NCBI GenBank assembly: GCA_902826685.1
Contig: CADEFT010000002.1
Coordinates: 124,001 to 188,000 of the forward strand
Origin: an uncultured Acidobacteriota bacterium
GTDB lineage: Bacteria; Acidobacteriota; Terriglobia; Bryobacterales; Bryobacteraceae
Direction of reading: 5' to 3'
DNA length: 64,000 nt
Part shown: piece by piece, positions 53,951-62,645 of the stretch
Layout: every line of letters begins with the position of its first letter
Numbering within the stretch: the stretch's first letter is position 1
Made by a program: the position numbers and the translations under genes
The notes under the pieces: generated by a model
Told to the model about the DNA's origin: nothing
What the model saw: the letters and a program-made list of their open reading frames with translations, nothing else
The model's database searches: none

Positions 53951-53966
53951 TGCAATCCGGAGGCCA
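53951..53966 (-). promoter_or_regulatory. Candidate sigma54 (-24/-12) promoter for the PEP-CTERM gene
   Basis: TGGCCTCCGGATTGCA on the minus strand matches TGGC-N7-TTGC with the 10-base GG-GC spacing. The predicted start of transcription falls only about three bases before the ATG, which is unusually short, so the call is tentative. Confidence 0.4.
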
Positions 53967-54086
53967 AACATCCGGTCGCGCCGCCACGCGGCAAGTGGTT
54001 CCTTTTCTTTCGTTCCAGGCAGGAGCCGCTCCGCCGCGCGCACTGGAATGTGCAAACCGTTGCACAAAAGCGGCGGACCGGGGCCG

Positions 54087-55625
54087 TCAGCGGAAGGTCA
54101 CCGATCCGTTCATGGTGCGGCTGGCAATGGCATCGCCCAACGCGGCGGCGCTCACGCTTCCGCTGATTGAGACGCCGGCCACCGCGCCCGGCGCCGCGGC
54201 GGCGGGGACACGGAAGTCGACAAAGGCCGCGATGCCGTTACTCATCGCCGCGAGATTGGGCCCGGTCAGCAGGCATGTCATCGAGTTTGCCGAGTAGCCC
54301 GAACAATAGACGCTTTTGCCCGCCGCCAGCGCCGCCGGGCCCGGCCTCACTTCGATCGATTGAAAGGCACCCGGCGGATAGGTGAGGGTCCACTGGGCGG
54401 CGGCGCTCGAACTGGCCACGTTGAACAGGAAAAGGTTGACGCTGGCCACTTCGCCGGGCCGCGCCGAACCGGTGGATAGCGCGATCAGCGTATGGGCGGA
54501 CGAGGCGGCGCTCCTTGGCGGCTCCACCGTATCGAGCGCCGCGGCGGAACAGCCAGCACGATCGGGCGCTCCGTACTCGAAGGCGCCCATATCGGCGGCA
54601 CCCACCGTCGTGCGCGGGACCCCGCACAGCGGATGCGCGTACTCGAACAACGAATCCAACCCGGCCGGCAAAGCGACGGCCGTGTTGATGGCGCCGGATA
54701 TCGAACGCAGCCGGTAGTCGTGCGCGGCCGCGTCCACGAAATCCGCCTCGCCGGCGAAATTGGATTCCGGCGCTACGGCATTGGCGCCGGCGAAGATGTT
54801 GTTGCGGATCACGCTGCGCGGGGTGGCTTGGGTTAGAGCACACTCCGTGCCGTTGTTGACGAAGGTATTGGAGATCGCGTACAACCCGGTGGCGCCCGCA
54901 TCGACGACGCAGCCCTCCAGCGACTCTTCGGAACGCTGCACCACGTTGCCGATCAGGAAGGCGCGTCCGGCGGGAACCGCGACAGGCGCGGCCGCGGCAC
55001 CCGATTCCTGTGTCAGGCGGTTGTACAGCAGGTGGCTTTCGGCCGCGCGCGACCGCACCAGGTGGCCCTGGGCCGCATGGTGGGAATAGGAGAACCGCAG
55101 AACGAATCGCGCCACCGGGCCGATGTCGATATTGTGCCCGGCGCCATGGCGCGCAAACTCCGTGTTTTCGACCACGATCTCCGAGTCGGCGCCGCCCGAT
55201 ACGGCCAGGCCGGCGCGGTTGCCGTGCAGATAGGAGTTGCGCAGGGTGAACCGGCCATTGGGCGTGGCCAGAATCGCCGTGCCATCGGTTGCGCCATGAA
55301 ACTCGAAGCCGTCGATGGTAACGTCGCGCGCCGCGACGACCCAGATGGCATTGCCGTTGGCTTCATAGCCGTTTCCGGAGGCTTCGATGCGCGCCCGCGC
55401 CGCCCCGGTCGAGCGGATGGTGAGACCGGGCGCTGTGATGACGCAGTAGTCGTCCGGCCAGGAGGCGCCGGCTTCGGCTTCGACCACATCGCCGGCCTGG
55501 GCGGCCTGGATGGCGGCGCAGGGGGAGGGGTAGGCGCGGCCGGGGCCGGCGGCCAGATTGGCTGCGGTTGCGCTTAGCGATACGAATAGAAACACGAACA
55601 GCGAACGGAGGATTGCAATGGGCAC
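54087..55625 (-). CDS. Secreted right-handed beta-helix protein with C-terminal cohesin-like domain
   Basis: 512 residues, GTG start and signal peptide (FVFLFVSLSATA). Residues about 70-330 are parallel beta-helix repeats (VTIDGFEFHGATDGTAI, FTLRNSYLHGNRAGLAVSG, YAISNTFVNNGTEC). Residues about 385-512 resemble a cohesin/Ig-like sandwich (GSARPGEVASVNLFLFNVAS; IAAFVDFRVPAAAAPG). No sorting signal is present. Such helices bind or cleave polysaccharides. It lies between the exosortase operon and the PEP-CTERM gene with its own promoter region, where CATTGCAAT occurs twice. Confidence 0.8.
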   Translation of the reverse strand: MPIAILRSLFVFLFVSLSATAANLAAGPGRAYPSPCAAIQAAQAGDVVEAEAGASWPDDYCVITAPGLTIRSTGAARARIEASGNGYEANGNAIWVVAARDVTIDGFEFHGATDGTAILATPNGRFTLRNSYLHGNRAGLAVSGGADSEIVVENTEFARHGAGHNIDIGPVARFVLRFSYSHHAAQGHLVRSRAAESHLLYNRLTQESGAAAAPVAVPAGRAFLIGNVVQRSEESLEGCVVDAGATGLYAISNTFVNNGTECALTQATPRSVIRNNIFAGANAVAPESNFAGEADFVDAAAHDYRLRSISGAINTAVALPAGLDSLFEYAHPLCGVPRTTVGAADMGAFEYGAPDRAGCSAAALDTVEPPRSAASSAHTLIALSTGSARPGEVASVNLFLFNVASSSAAAQWTLTYPPGAFQSIEVRPGPAALAAGKSVYCSGYSANSMTCLLTGPNLAAMSNGIAAFVDFRVPAAAAPGAVAGVSISGSVSAAALGDAIASRTMNGSVTFR

Positions 55626-55652
55626 GCTGTTCTGATCGGCATTGCAATGTGA

Positions 55653-55674
55653 AATGAGTTAAGCAAAACTCATT
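55653..55674 (-). terminator. Terminator-like hairpin at the end of the exosortase operon
   Basis: AATGAGTT (55653-55660) and AACTCATT (55667-55674) form a perfect 8-bp stem with a 6-nt loop, overlapping the stop of the VanZ gene; TTTC follows on the minus strand. Confidence 0.6.
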
Positions 55675-56026
55675 AGCCAGGCATCCATTGTTCTCGTAAT
55701 ACCGTGGCCGTAATTACACCGAGAACGAGTCCGGCCGTATTGTCGAAGACGTCCGCCCAATCAAACGCCCGGCCGACGAAGGGCTGAATGCATTCGATGG
55801 CCACTCCGGCGAGCAGCGCCAGTCCAAACGTGATCGCCCGCCGCCGCGTCGATTCGAAGGCTTGCAGGCCGGTGAGCGCCGCGTAGCAGGCCATGTGCAG
55901 AACCCGGTCGTGCGAATCGCGGAACTGCGCGAGGGCGCTGTCGGACCTGGGCGTCAGGGAGCCGATGACCGTTCCGGCGACCACCGCCCACCAAAGCCAG
56001 GAGGCGATGGATCGGGCACGGCTCAC
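55673..56026 (-). CDS. VanZ-like membrane protein
   Basis: 117 residues with about four membrane segments (WLWWAVVAGTVIGSLTP, LHMACYAALTGLQAFES, FGLALLAGVAIECIQPF, FDNTAGLVLGVITATVL), an arrangement seen in VanZ-family proteins, with conserved DRVLHMACYA and ADVFDNTAG. The GTG at 56026 overlaps the stop of the upstream micro gene (GTGA), so translation is coupled. VanZ-like proteins occur in PEP-CTERM loci; their exact role is unclear. The frame extends further upstream to 56170, but that part overlaps other genes. Confidence 0.8.
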   Translation of the reverse strand: MSRARSIASWLWWAVVAGTVIGSLTPRSDSALAQFRDSHDRVLHMACYAALTGLQAFESTRRRAITFGLALLAGVAIECIQPFVGRAFDWADVFDNTAGLVLGVITATVLREQWMPG

Positions 56027-56187
56027 AGGGGGATCCTGAGCTTTTTCCGCTTCACGGCCAGCAGCGCCAGTCCCGCCAGCCAGCACAGCCGGATATCGAT
56101 GGCACTCGGTTCCGGCAGAATGACGGGACCGTCGGCTCCATGCGTCAGGGCCGCCGCGGCGGTGAACCACAGTATTAATTTCTTCAT
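56023..56187 (-). CDS. 54-residue micro-protein consisting of signal peptide plus PEP-CTERM anchor
   Basis: The product has an N-terminal signal (MKKLILWFTAAAALTHGADG), almost no mature domain (GPVILPEP), and then a complete PEP-CTERM tail: PEPSAIDIRLCWLAGLALL then the basic AVKRKKLR. The ATG at 56187 has GGAG nine bases upstream; the longer frame is discounted because it runs antisense-like through the TPR gene. It sits between the TPR lipoprotein and VanZ genes, with an overlap into VanZ, inside the exosortase operon. A dedicated exosortase substrate or locus-specific anchor is the simplest reading. Confidence 0.7.
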   Translation of the reverse strand: MKKLILWFTAAAALTHGADGPVILPEPSAIDIRLCWLAGLALLAVKRKKLRIPL

Positions 56188-56215
56188 CTTGGTTTCTCCG
56201 GGCATTAGGGGGATT

Positions 56216-58477
56216 TTAGCGAAGTCCGGCCAGGGTGGTGCGCGCCTGCGCCGCGTCTTCCCGATCGAGGTCGAGTCCGATGGCGGTCTCGAGATGGCCC
56301 CGGCCGCGATCCTTTTGGCCCGCGGCCACCAGCGCCATGCCGAGGTGATACTGATAGGTTCCCGAGCCGGGCGCTTTCCGCACCGCTTCCTCCAGGTGGC
56401 GGACCGCGCTGCGGTAGAGCCCCTTGCGGTACTCAATCCAGCCGAGCGTGTCAGCGGCATGGACCAGGCCGGGTGAGATCTCGCGCGCCCGCTGCGCCAG
56501 GGCCATCGCGCCGTCGAGATTGCCGCCGCCGCCGGCGCTCGCCACCGCCAGGTTGTTGGCGATCACGGCGGAGTTGGGATCGATGGCCAGGCCTTGTTGG
56601 AAATGCCGGCGCGCGGCCTCGACATCGCCTTTTTTGAGCAGCGCCGTTCCGAGCAGGGCATGGATCCCCGAAGACCGGGGCTCGAGGCGCAGCGCCTCCC
56701 GGTAGTGGCCGATGGCTTCGTCCGGGCGGCCCTGTTCCTGGTAAACGCCGCCCAGTTGCAGGTGGGCCTGAGCGTTCTGGGGCGCCAGTTCGAGCGTGCG
56801 CCGCAGGGCCGCTTCCGCCCGTGGATAATCGCGAAGCTGACGGCCGAGCGTACCGAGAAGCAATTGAGCGCTGGAGTCGTCCGGATTGGCGGCGGCGTGC
56901 TCCCGCAGCCGGGCGAAGGCCTGGGCGGACTGGCCGCTGGCGGTCCACATGGCGGCCAGTTCGGCCAGCGCGGGCGTGTAGCGCGGCTCCAGTTTGAGCG
57001 CGGTTTCGAATTCCCGTTCGGCCTCGCGCCACTTGCGTTCGGCGGCGTGGCTCACGCCGAACATCATCGCCACGGCGGGATCGCGAGGCATGGCGGCGCG
57101 CAGCGCGGCCAGATGTTGGCGCGCGCCCTCAAAATCGCGCTGGCGCAGCAGTGCCGAAGCGAGCAGAGAGCGCACGGGGCCGTTGCCGGGGAACGTTCGT
57201 AAAGCGGCTTCGGCCACCTCACGGGCCGAGGAAATCTCATCCAGGCTGAGGTGGAGCTCGGCCAGGCTCAACCGCGCCGGCAGGAATCCGCCGTCCAGCC
57301 GCATGGCCTCCTGAAATTCGACTTTCGCCTGCGCCGTTTGCATGGCACGCACATAGGCGATGGCCAGAAAGTGATGGACCTGAGCGGAGTCGCGCGCCTG
57401 CGCGGCCTGGCGCCGCAACTCGGCGATCGCTTCCTCGCGCTGTCCTTGAGCGAGCAGAATCCGCCCGCGGGCGATGCCGGCGGCGACATCCCTGGGCTTG
57501 TCGCCGAGGATCTCCTGGTTCCAGCGGACGGCCTCGGCGACTTGGCCGGCTCCCAGATGCTGTTCGACCAGCCGCGCCTTCAACTCGTGGCTCGAGGGGG
57601 AGAGGGTAACGCCACGCTTGTACTCGGCAATGGCGCGTTCGCGCTGTGCGCGCGCGGCGAAGAAATCGCCGATGGCCATGGCGGCTTCCGGTTTCGGCAC
57701 ACGTTCCCGCAGGGTGGTGAGCAACTGGTCGAGCCGCGCGGTTTGAGAGGCGGCGGCCAGCAGATCGGCCCGCGCCATGTACAGGCGAATCGCCTCCGGA
57801 TTGGCTTCGATGCCTTTGTCGAGTTCCTGTCCAGCCAACTCGCTCTGGCCGGCGCGCACGTGAAAATCGGCCAGCGCCAGATAGACCTGCGTCTGTTTCG
57901 GATCGAGGCGGGCGGCCTTTTGCAGATTGAGCTTCGCTTCCTCAGAACGGCCGGCGGCCGCCTGGCTGACGCCCAGATTGAGAAACGACGACGCCTCCCG
58001 CGGGGCCAGTCCGGCCACTTTCTCAAACACCTCCAGCGCCTTCTCGGTTTGATTCCGGCCGCTGAACGAGGCTCCGAGAATCTGCTGCGCGGCGACGTTG
58101 GACGCATCGCGCCCCACAACGAAGGCCGCCTGCTCTTCGGCTTTCTGGAAATCGCCCGCGTTCAGATAGAGCCGCCCCAGGTGCAGACGCGCATCGGTGC
58201 GGCCCGGGTCGATGGCCACCGCCTGCATAAGGGCCGCGTAGGCCTCGCGCGGCTGCCGGTTGGCGAGATAAGCTTCGGCCAGATTCTGCAGGACTTCGAC
58301 GTTCTTACGGTCGTGCTCCAGCGCGTTGCGGTATTCGACGATCGCCGCCTTGAAGTCGGACTTGCGGGCGTGTGCCTGGCCGCTTTTGAGGTATTGCTGT
58401 TTGAGCGCGTCCGCATCTTTCGAGCAGGCGCAGACGAAACACGCGAGGACGAAGCAGAGTGCTTGTTTGAACGGCAT
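56216..58477 (-). CDS. TPR lipoprotein of the PEP-CTERM/exosortase system (PrsT-like)
   Basis: 753 residues. The leader ends in a lipobox-like CFVLACFVCACS, so it is probably a lipoprotein. About 20 tetratricopeptide repeats follow without another domain (for example FKAAIVEYRNALEHDRKNVEV, YPRAEAALRRTLELAPQNAQ, VEAARRHFQQGLAIDPNSAV). PrsT-type TPR lipoproteins are a standard part of PEP-CTERM exopolysaccharide loci. The start at 58477 lies behind GGAGG; the upstream frame overlaps the exosortase gene. It begins one base after the exosortase stop. Confidence 0.88.
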   Translation of the reverse strand: MPFKQALCFVLACFVCACSKDADALKQQYLKSGQAHARKSDFKAAIVEYRNALEHDRKNVEVLQNLAEAYLANRQPREAYAALMQAVAIDPGRTDARLHLGRLYLNAGDFQKAEEQAAFVVGRDASNVAAQQILGASFSGRNQTEKALEVFEKVAGLAPREASSFLNLGVSQAAAGRSEEAKLNLQKAARLDPKQTQVYLALADFHVRAGQSELAGQELDKGIEANPEAIRLYMARADLLAAASQTARLDQLLTTLRERVPKPEAAMAIGDFFAARAQRERAIAEYKRGVTLSPSSHELKARLVEQHLGAGQVAEAVRWNQEILGDKPRDVAAGIARGRILLAQGQREEAIAELRRQAAQARDSAQVHHFLAIAYVRAMQTAQAKVEFQEAMRLDGGFLPARLSLAELHLSLDEISSAREVAEAALRTFPGNGPVRSLLASALLRQRDFEGARQHLAALRAAMPRDPAVAMMFGVSHAAERKWREAEREFETALKLEPRYTPALAELAAMWTASGQSAQAFARLREHAAANPDDSSAQLLLGTLGRQLRDYPRAEAALRRTLELAPQNAQAHLQLGGVYQEQGRPDEAIGHYREALRLEPRSSGIHALLGTALLKKGDVEAARRHFQQGLAIDPNSAVIANNLAVASAGGGGNLDGAMALAQRAREISPGLVHAADTLGWIEYRKGLYRSAVRHLEEAVRKAPGSGTYQYHLGMALVAAGQKDRGRGHLETAIGLDLDREDAAQARTTLAGLR

Positions 58478-58478
58478 G

Positions 58479-59333
58479 TCAGGAACCTCCGGAAACGGGC
58501 AGGTGGGATGCGGTGCGCTCGGCCCGGCGCAAAATCCACAGCACCGGCGCGATGAGGGCGACGGCGACCAGTGAGAACACGGTGCCTCCGTAGGAATGGT
58601 GCAGCGTTCCATGCAGGATTCCCTCGTCCACATAGACCGCCATCGACGACAGGAACACGATGCGCACGGCGTTCTTGAGGATGGCCGCCAGCGCGGTGGC
58701 GAGCACCAGCGCCAATCGCGCCGAGGGCGAACGCAGCAGGAAGTATCCCGCCAGCAGGCCGGTGATGACCAGCGCCACCGTCGAGCGGATACCGCTGCAT
58801 TGTTCGGCTACCTCGACCGTCAGACCGGGCAGCGCGAGCGTATTGCCCTGCCGGAACACCGGCACTCCGAGCAGCCGGAACAACTCGTGCGAGAAGGCGG
58901 CCGAAACCGATTGCAGAATGGCGGAGATCCGGTCCATCAGCGCCACCGGCGGCGGGATGGCGAGCAGCAGGAGCAGGACGGAAAAGCCGGCGGTCTTCAG
59001 AGCGGCGCGGCCGTAGCAGATCAGAAAGGCACCGGTCCAGACCGCAACCAGGGCCGAGATCTGGATGGTCAGGGAGCTTGAGGCGGTGGCCACGCGCAAT
59101 CCGGCCGAACCCATCAGGAACGCGACCGCCAGCGGCGGCGCCAACCGCGGGAAGCGCCCGCTGCGGTCGAATTGGAGAGAGACGACCGCCGCCGCCAGCA
59201 AGGGCATGAAGGCGGTATGGCTATAGCGGTCGTCGGCCTGGGCCAGACGCAATAGACCGGCGGCGGGCGCGGCATAGAGGATCAGCGAGACCAGCAGGAG
59301 CGCGGCGAACGGCAGGTGCGAGTGCATCTTCAT
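58479..59333 (-). CDS. Exosortase (membrane transpeptidase-like sorting enzyme)
   Basis: 284 residues with about eight membrane helices. The catalytic set is present: C179 in EQCSGIRS, R224 in KNAVRIVF and H245/H246 in LHHSYGGTVF. It cleaves proteins with PEP-CTERM anchors during their transit to the surface. The ATG at 59333 (with a second at 59327) overlaps the stop of the deacetylase gene. The longer frame to 59939 is an artefact. Which exosortase subtype it is cannot be said without models. Confidence 0.94.
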   Translation of the reverse strand: MKMHSHLPFAALLLVSLILYAAPAAGLLRLAQADDRYSHTAFMPLLAAAVVSLQFDRSGRFPRLAPPLAVAFLMGSAGLRVATASSSLTIQISALVAVWTGAFLICYGRAALKTAGFSVLLLLLAIPPPVALMDRISAILQSVSAAFSHELFRLLGVPVFRQGNTLALPGLTVEVAEQCSGIRSTVALVITGLLAGYFLLRSPSARLALVLATALAAILKNAVRIVFLSSMAVYVDEGILHGTLHHSYGGTVFSLVAVALIAPVLWILRRAERTASHLPVSGGS

Positions 59334-60388
59334 GCCACCTGGTGGCCGCGGCTGGCGGCCATGGCCTTTTCTCCACCCGCCGGAGCGTAGTCGTTCAGCC
59401 ACCCGGCGGCATTCGCACTCTGGCAGCGGGCGCAAAGCGCCGTGTTCGGCGCCAGGCGGGAGGGTCCGGCGGGCGAAGCCAGGCCGCGCCAGAATTCGGC
59501 TACTTCCGCGGGTTTGGCATACCAGACTTCCGTCCCGTAGCGTTCCTGCACCGCGTCGAGAAAGCCGGAATAGAACGAGGCCGGATAGCGGTTGTGGCGG
59601 GAACCGCCGAAACTCATGAAGTCGGGATGGGCCTTCACCAGCGCCATGCCGCCGTGGCGTGCGATCGAGTCCAGCTTGCGCAGCCACAGGGCGTTGCTTG
59701 GCTCCTTCAGCAGCACAAACAAGGTGAAGTCCTGCGGCAGCGTGTAGGGCATCTCGAGGAAGCCCGCGCGCCCGGCGCCCGGCGACTCGACCCAGTAGGG
59801 AAAGAGGCGGCCCGCCTGGCATTGCTGCGGCTCGAAGGGATCGGCGTCGTAGCTGGACAGCGAATACTCGATGTCCAGTTCGGCGAGCCAGCGCGGATCG
59901 TGCAGCATGGAGGCCGAACTGAATCCGCGCGCCCCCCAATCCCGCAGGGCGGCGTTGATGGGCCCCCGCCGGCGCTCAAACGTAGCGCGGTCGCGGAAGT
60001 CTTTTCCATCGTGATAGAGCCCGTGGACGACGATTTCGAATCCACGCGCGGCCAGATCCAGGCGAAGACGGTCCGGCGTGCGGTAGCGGCGCGGCACGAA
60101 GCCAAAAGCGGAACGCAGGCCGCGATCCTCTTCGAGCCGCGCCAGGCGCTCGCATTGCGCCACGCCGGCCTCCGTCTCGACATCGTGCGTCAACACCAGC
60201 GCGAAACGCTTCCCGCGCGGCCATCCCGGCCAGAAAGGCGGAGCCGGGGCCGCCGTCTGGCAATCGGGCCAGCCACTGGCCGTCGAGCGGCGCTTGACGC
60301 GGGCATGCCAGCTTCTGAGCAGGATCTGAAGCTGGCGCGGAAGAAACGGCCTGACCGTGTAGTAGGAATCGCTGAGCAAGGGGTGCAT
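59330..60388 (-). CDS. Polysaccharide deacetylase-like protein
   Basis: 352 residues. The NodB-type fold is indicated by LVLTHDVETE (metal aspartate), GFEIVVHGLYHDGKDF (metal histidines HxxxH) and a later MALVKAHPDFMSFGG. It would deacetylate N-acetyl sugars of the polymer. Deacetylases are usual in exosortase-associated EPS loci. The ATGA overlap couples it to the exosortase gene, and it starts 15 bases after the FemAB gene. Confidence 0.85.
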   Translation of the reverse strand: MHPLLSDSYYTVRPFLPRQLQILLRSWHARVKRRSTASGWPDCQTAAPAPPFWPGWPRGKRFALVLTHDVETEAGVAQCERLARLEEDRGLRSAFGFVPRRYRTPDRLRLDLAARGFEIVVHGLYHDGKDFRDRATFERRRGPINAALRDWGARGFSSASMLHDPRWLAELDIEYSLSSYDADPFEPQQCQAGRLFPYWVESPGAGRAGFLEMPYTLPQDFTLFVLLKEPSNALWLRKLDSIARHGGMALVKAHPDFMSFGGSRHNRYPASFYSGFLDAVQERYGTEVWYAKPAEVAEFWRGLASPAGPSRLAPNTALCARCQSANAAGWLNDYAPAGGEKAMAASRGHQVA

Positions 60389-60403
60389 GAAGGAGCGCTC
60401 GAT

Positions 60404-61444
60404 TCAGCCCGCATGCCGGTACAGAACATGACCCAAGGCTTGAAGAATCGGAACGGGCATTCGTTTGAGGAGACCGGCGGCGATGCCCGCTTCGCCGCGG
60501 CCGGTGGTGGTTTCGCACCCGGCGGACTCGCATAGCCCGATCCGCCGGTAGTCGAGAGTAGATTCCGCCGCGCCCCAGCTGCGCTTGAAACGCAGCAGGC
60601 CGGTATGGCCGGAATCGGTGCGGCCGAAGGAAAGCTCCCGGGCGCCTAAGCGGCGCAGGTGCACGATGGCTTCCCACATCAGCAGGCTGTTGGCGCGCAA
60701 ATGCTGAACGCTTGGATCGGAAGCCCCGAATTTGAAAATGGCGTTTCCGTTGGCATGCAGAAAAACGCCGCCCGCCACCGGACGTCCGCCGTGGTTGGCC
60801 AACAGAACGAATCCGCGCCCCCGTGCGATCGCATGGCGGTGCAGGGAAAGGAAAAACCGGCGCGGCTGCGGCGGTACGCCCTGACGCTTGCGGGTCTGGC
60901 AGTGCAGTTCGTAGTAGGAGCGTATGGCTTGCTCGGTCTGGAGCCGCTCAATCGCCACGCCTTCGCGGCGCGCCTTGCGCACGTTGCGGCGCTGCGCGCT
61001 TTCGATGTTCCGGAACTGCTCGTCTTCGCTGCCTTTGAGTGCGAGCCGGTGCGCCAGGTACCGCTCGACGGCGACCGCGCCCGGGATGGCCTCCGCTCCG
61101 CCGCGCAGTTCGAGGTACTTCCAGCCGCACCGTTTTCCCAGCGCGCGCATGGGATCGAGCAGCCCTTCGAGACCGGCTCCCTCGGAAACGAGCGGCCGGC
61201 ACTCGTCGGAGAAGGGAAGGCTCACGCCCCGCCGCCCGGTCAGGATGCTCGCAACCTCCATCATCGGCAGCAGGCCGCGCAATTGGCCGGCCTGTTTCCA
61301 CACCAGGTTCCGGGCACGGTAGCCGTAGCACTCGCTGAGCACCTGAAACCATTCGACGCCGTGGAAAAAAGAGGCTTCGGGCCAAGCCGAGACCCACTGA
61401 TTCCAGCGCGGCTCGGACAGCGGATCAACGAGTTCGAGGGTCAT
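60404..61444 (-). CDS. FemAB-like acyltransferase of the XrtA/PEP-CTERM type
   Basis: 346 residues of a GNAT fold. Seen: a start at FFHGVEWFQVLSECYGYRA, the charged arginine-rich NIESAQRRNVRKARREGV region and a second half with RGFVLLANHGGRPVAGGVF and SFGRTDSGHTGLLRFKRSWG. Proteins of this family occur regularly beside exosortases and may transfer an amino acid to a sugar. It overlaps the glycosyltransferase gene by 20 bases. Confidence 0.85.
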   Translation of the reverse strand: MTLELVDPLSEPRWNQWVSAWPEASFFHGVEWFQVLSECYGYRARNLVWKQAGQLRGLLPMMEVASILTGRRGVSLPFSDECRPLVSEGAGLEGLLDPMRALGKRCGWKYLELRGGAEAIPGAVAVERYLAHRLALKGSEDEQFRNIESAQRRNVRKARREGVAIERLQTEQAIRSYYELHCQTRKRQGVPPQPRRFFLSLHRHAIARGRGFVLLANHGGRPVAGGVFLHANGNAIFKFGASDPSVQHLRANSLLMWEAIVHLRRLGARELSFGRTDSGHTGLLRFKRSWGAAESTLDYRRIGLCESAGCETTTGRGEAGIAAGLLKRMPVPILQALGHVLYRHAG

Positions 61445-62645
61445 GCTCCAATGCCTCGGCCGAAGGGGCCGCCGGTGGCGCCGGCGAGGCGAGCGCGGTC
61501 GCCAGACGGCGGTAGGCGGCCACCGTGCCTTCCCAGGCGCTTTCGCGCAGAAACCGCGCCGCGTTGGTCCGCAGCGCGAGTGCGAGTTCGGGATCGCGAG
61601 CCACCGCGAGCATCGCCTCCGCCAGCGCCCGCGGATCGTCGTTGTCGTAGAAGCGGATCACCGAATCGTCGTAGAACAGCGAGTCGATGCGCGTGCGGCT
61701 GGCTACCACGGGCACGCCGACGGCCATGAACTCGGCGATCTTGGTGCTGGCGGCCTCACTGCCGAAGGCGCATTTCGATCGCTTCGGCACGATGGCCAGA
61801 TCGGCCTGGCCCATGACGGAGGCGATTTCCGACACCGGAACCGGCGCCAGCCAGCGCACCGAATCCCCGACGCCCAATTCCCGCGCCAGCCGCTTCAGGT
61901 CTCTCTTCTCCGGTCCCTCTCCCTGAATCCAGAGCTCAGAGCCGGGAAGCTCGGCGTGAAATTTGGCGAAGGCTTCGAGCGCGATATCGAGCCCCTGGTG
62001 CCAGTGCAGCGAACCCGGATAGTGAATCGTGAACCGGCCCTGGCGGGGCTTCCGCGCCGACAAAGGAAATAGCTCCGGGTCCGGGTAATACCAAATCGAC
62101 GTGCACTTTGACCGGGCCGCTGAGCGCCCGGCCACCCGTTCGAGCCAGATCGGGTTGGCCACGATCACGTGATCGGCGAATCCGGCCGCCGCTTTCTCAA
62201 ACTGAAGAAGCAGGCGGAAGAGAGCCGAGTTCGAACGCAATTGAAACTTGCTGGCGAACAATTCCGGCGAAAGATCGCGCAGGTCGAGCAGCACCGGAGT
62301 GCGCAGTAATTTCGGCCCAATGGCCGCCAGCATCAGAACGTCGGGCACCGTTTGGACGTGAACCAGATCGTAGCCATGCCGCAGGCATCGCCATGCGGCG
62401 AGCGCCGCCGCCTGTACGATAAACAGCGCCAGGCGGAACAGGTATCCGGCGAAACGGAACCGCTCCCTGGAGCGAGTGGCGATGCGGAACACGCGCACGC
62501 CATCGACCGTTTCCACGCGCGCGCGCCCTTTGGCCCGCAGGCAGATGACGTCCACCTGGTCGCCCCGGCCCGCCAGCGCCCTGGCAAACTGCAGCATATG
62601 CGAGTTGCCGTCGTAGAAGCGATAGGCGATGAGACAGACTCTCAT
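61425..62645 (-). CDS. Group 1 glycosyltransferase (GT4-like)
   Basis: 406 residues. An N-terminal Rossmann domain (MRVCLIAYRFYDGNSHM) and a C-terminal nucleotide-sugar-binding domain with YPGSLHWHQGLDIALEAF and the E-x7-E motif in SEAASTKIAEFMAVGVPVV. It would add a sugar to the lipid-linked exopolysaccharide repeat unit. The ATG at 62645 overlaps the upstream gene by four bases (ATGA). The longer frame to 63272 is an artefact over the glycosidase-like gene. Confidence 0.92.
   Translation of the reverse strand: MRVCLIAYRFYDGNSHMLQFARALAGRGDQVDVICLRAKGRARVETVDGVRVFRIATRSRERFRFAGYLFRLALFIVQAAALAAWRCLRHGYDLVHVQTVPDVLMLAAIGPKLLRTPVLLDLRDLSPELFASKFQLRSNSALFRLLLQFEKAAAGFADHVIVANPIWLERVAGRSAARSKCTSIWYYPDPELFPLSARKPRQGRFTIHYPGSLHWHQGLDIALEAFAKFHAELPGSELWIQGEGPEKRDLKRLARELGVGDSVRWLAPVPVSEIASVMGQADLAIVPKRSKCAFGSEAASTKIAEFMAVGVPVVASRTRIDSLFYDDSVIRFYDNDDPRALAEAMLAVARDPELALALRTNAARFLRESAWEGTVAAYRRLATALASPAPPAAPSAEALEHDPRTR

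Noticed and set aside
57251..58555. 434-residue plus-strand frame over the TPR lipoprotein gene
   Set aside because: Antisense shadow of a regular repeat protein; no domain and no ribosome site.
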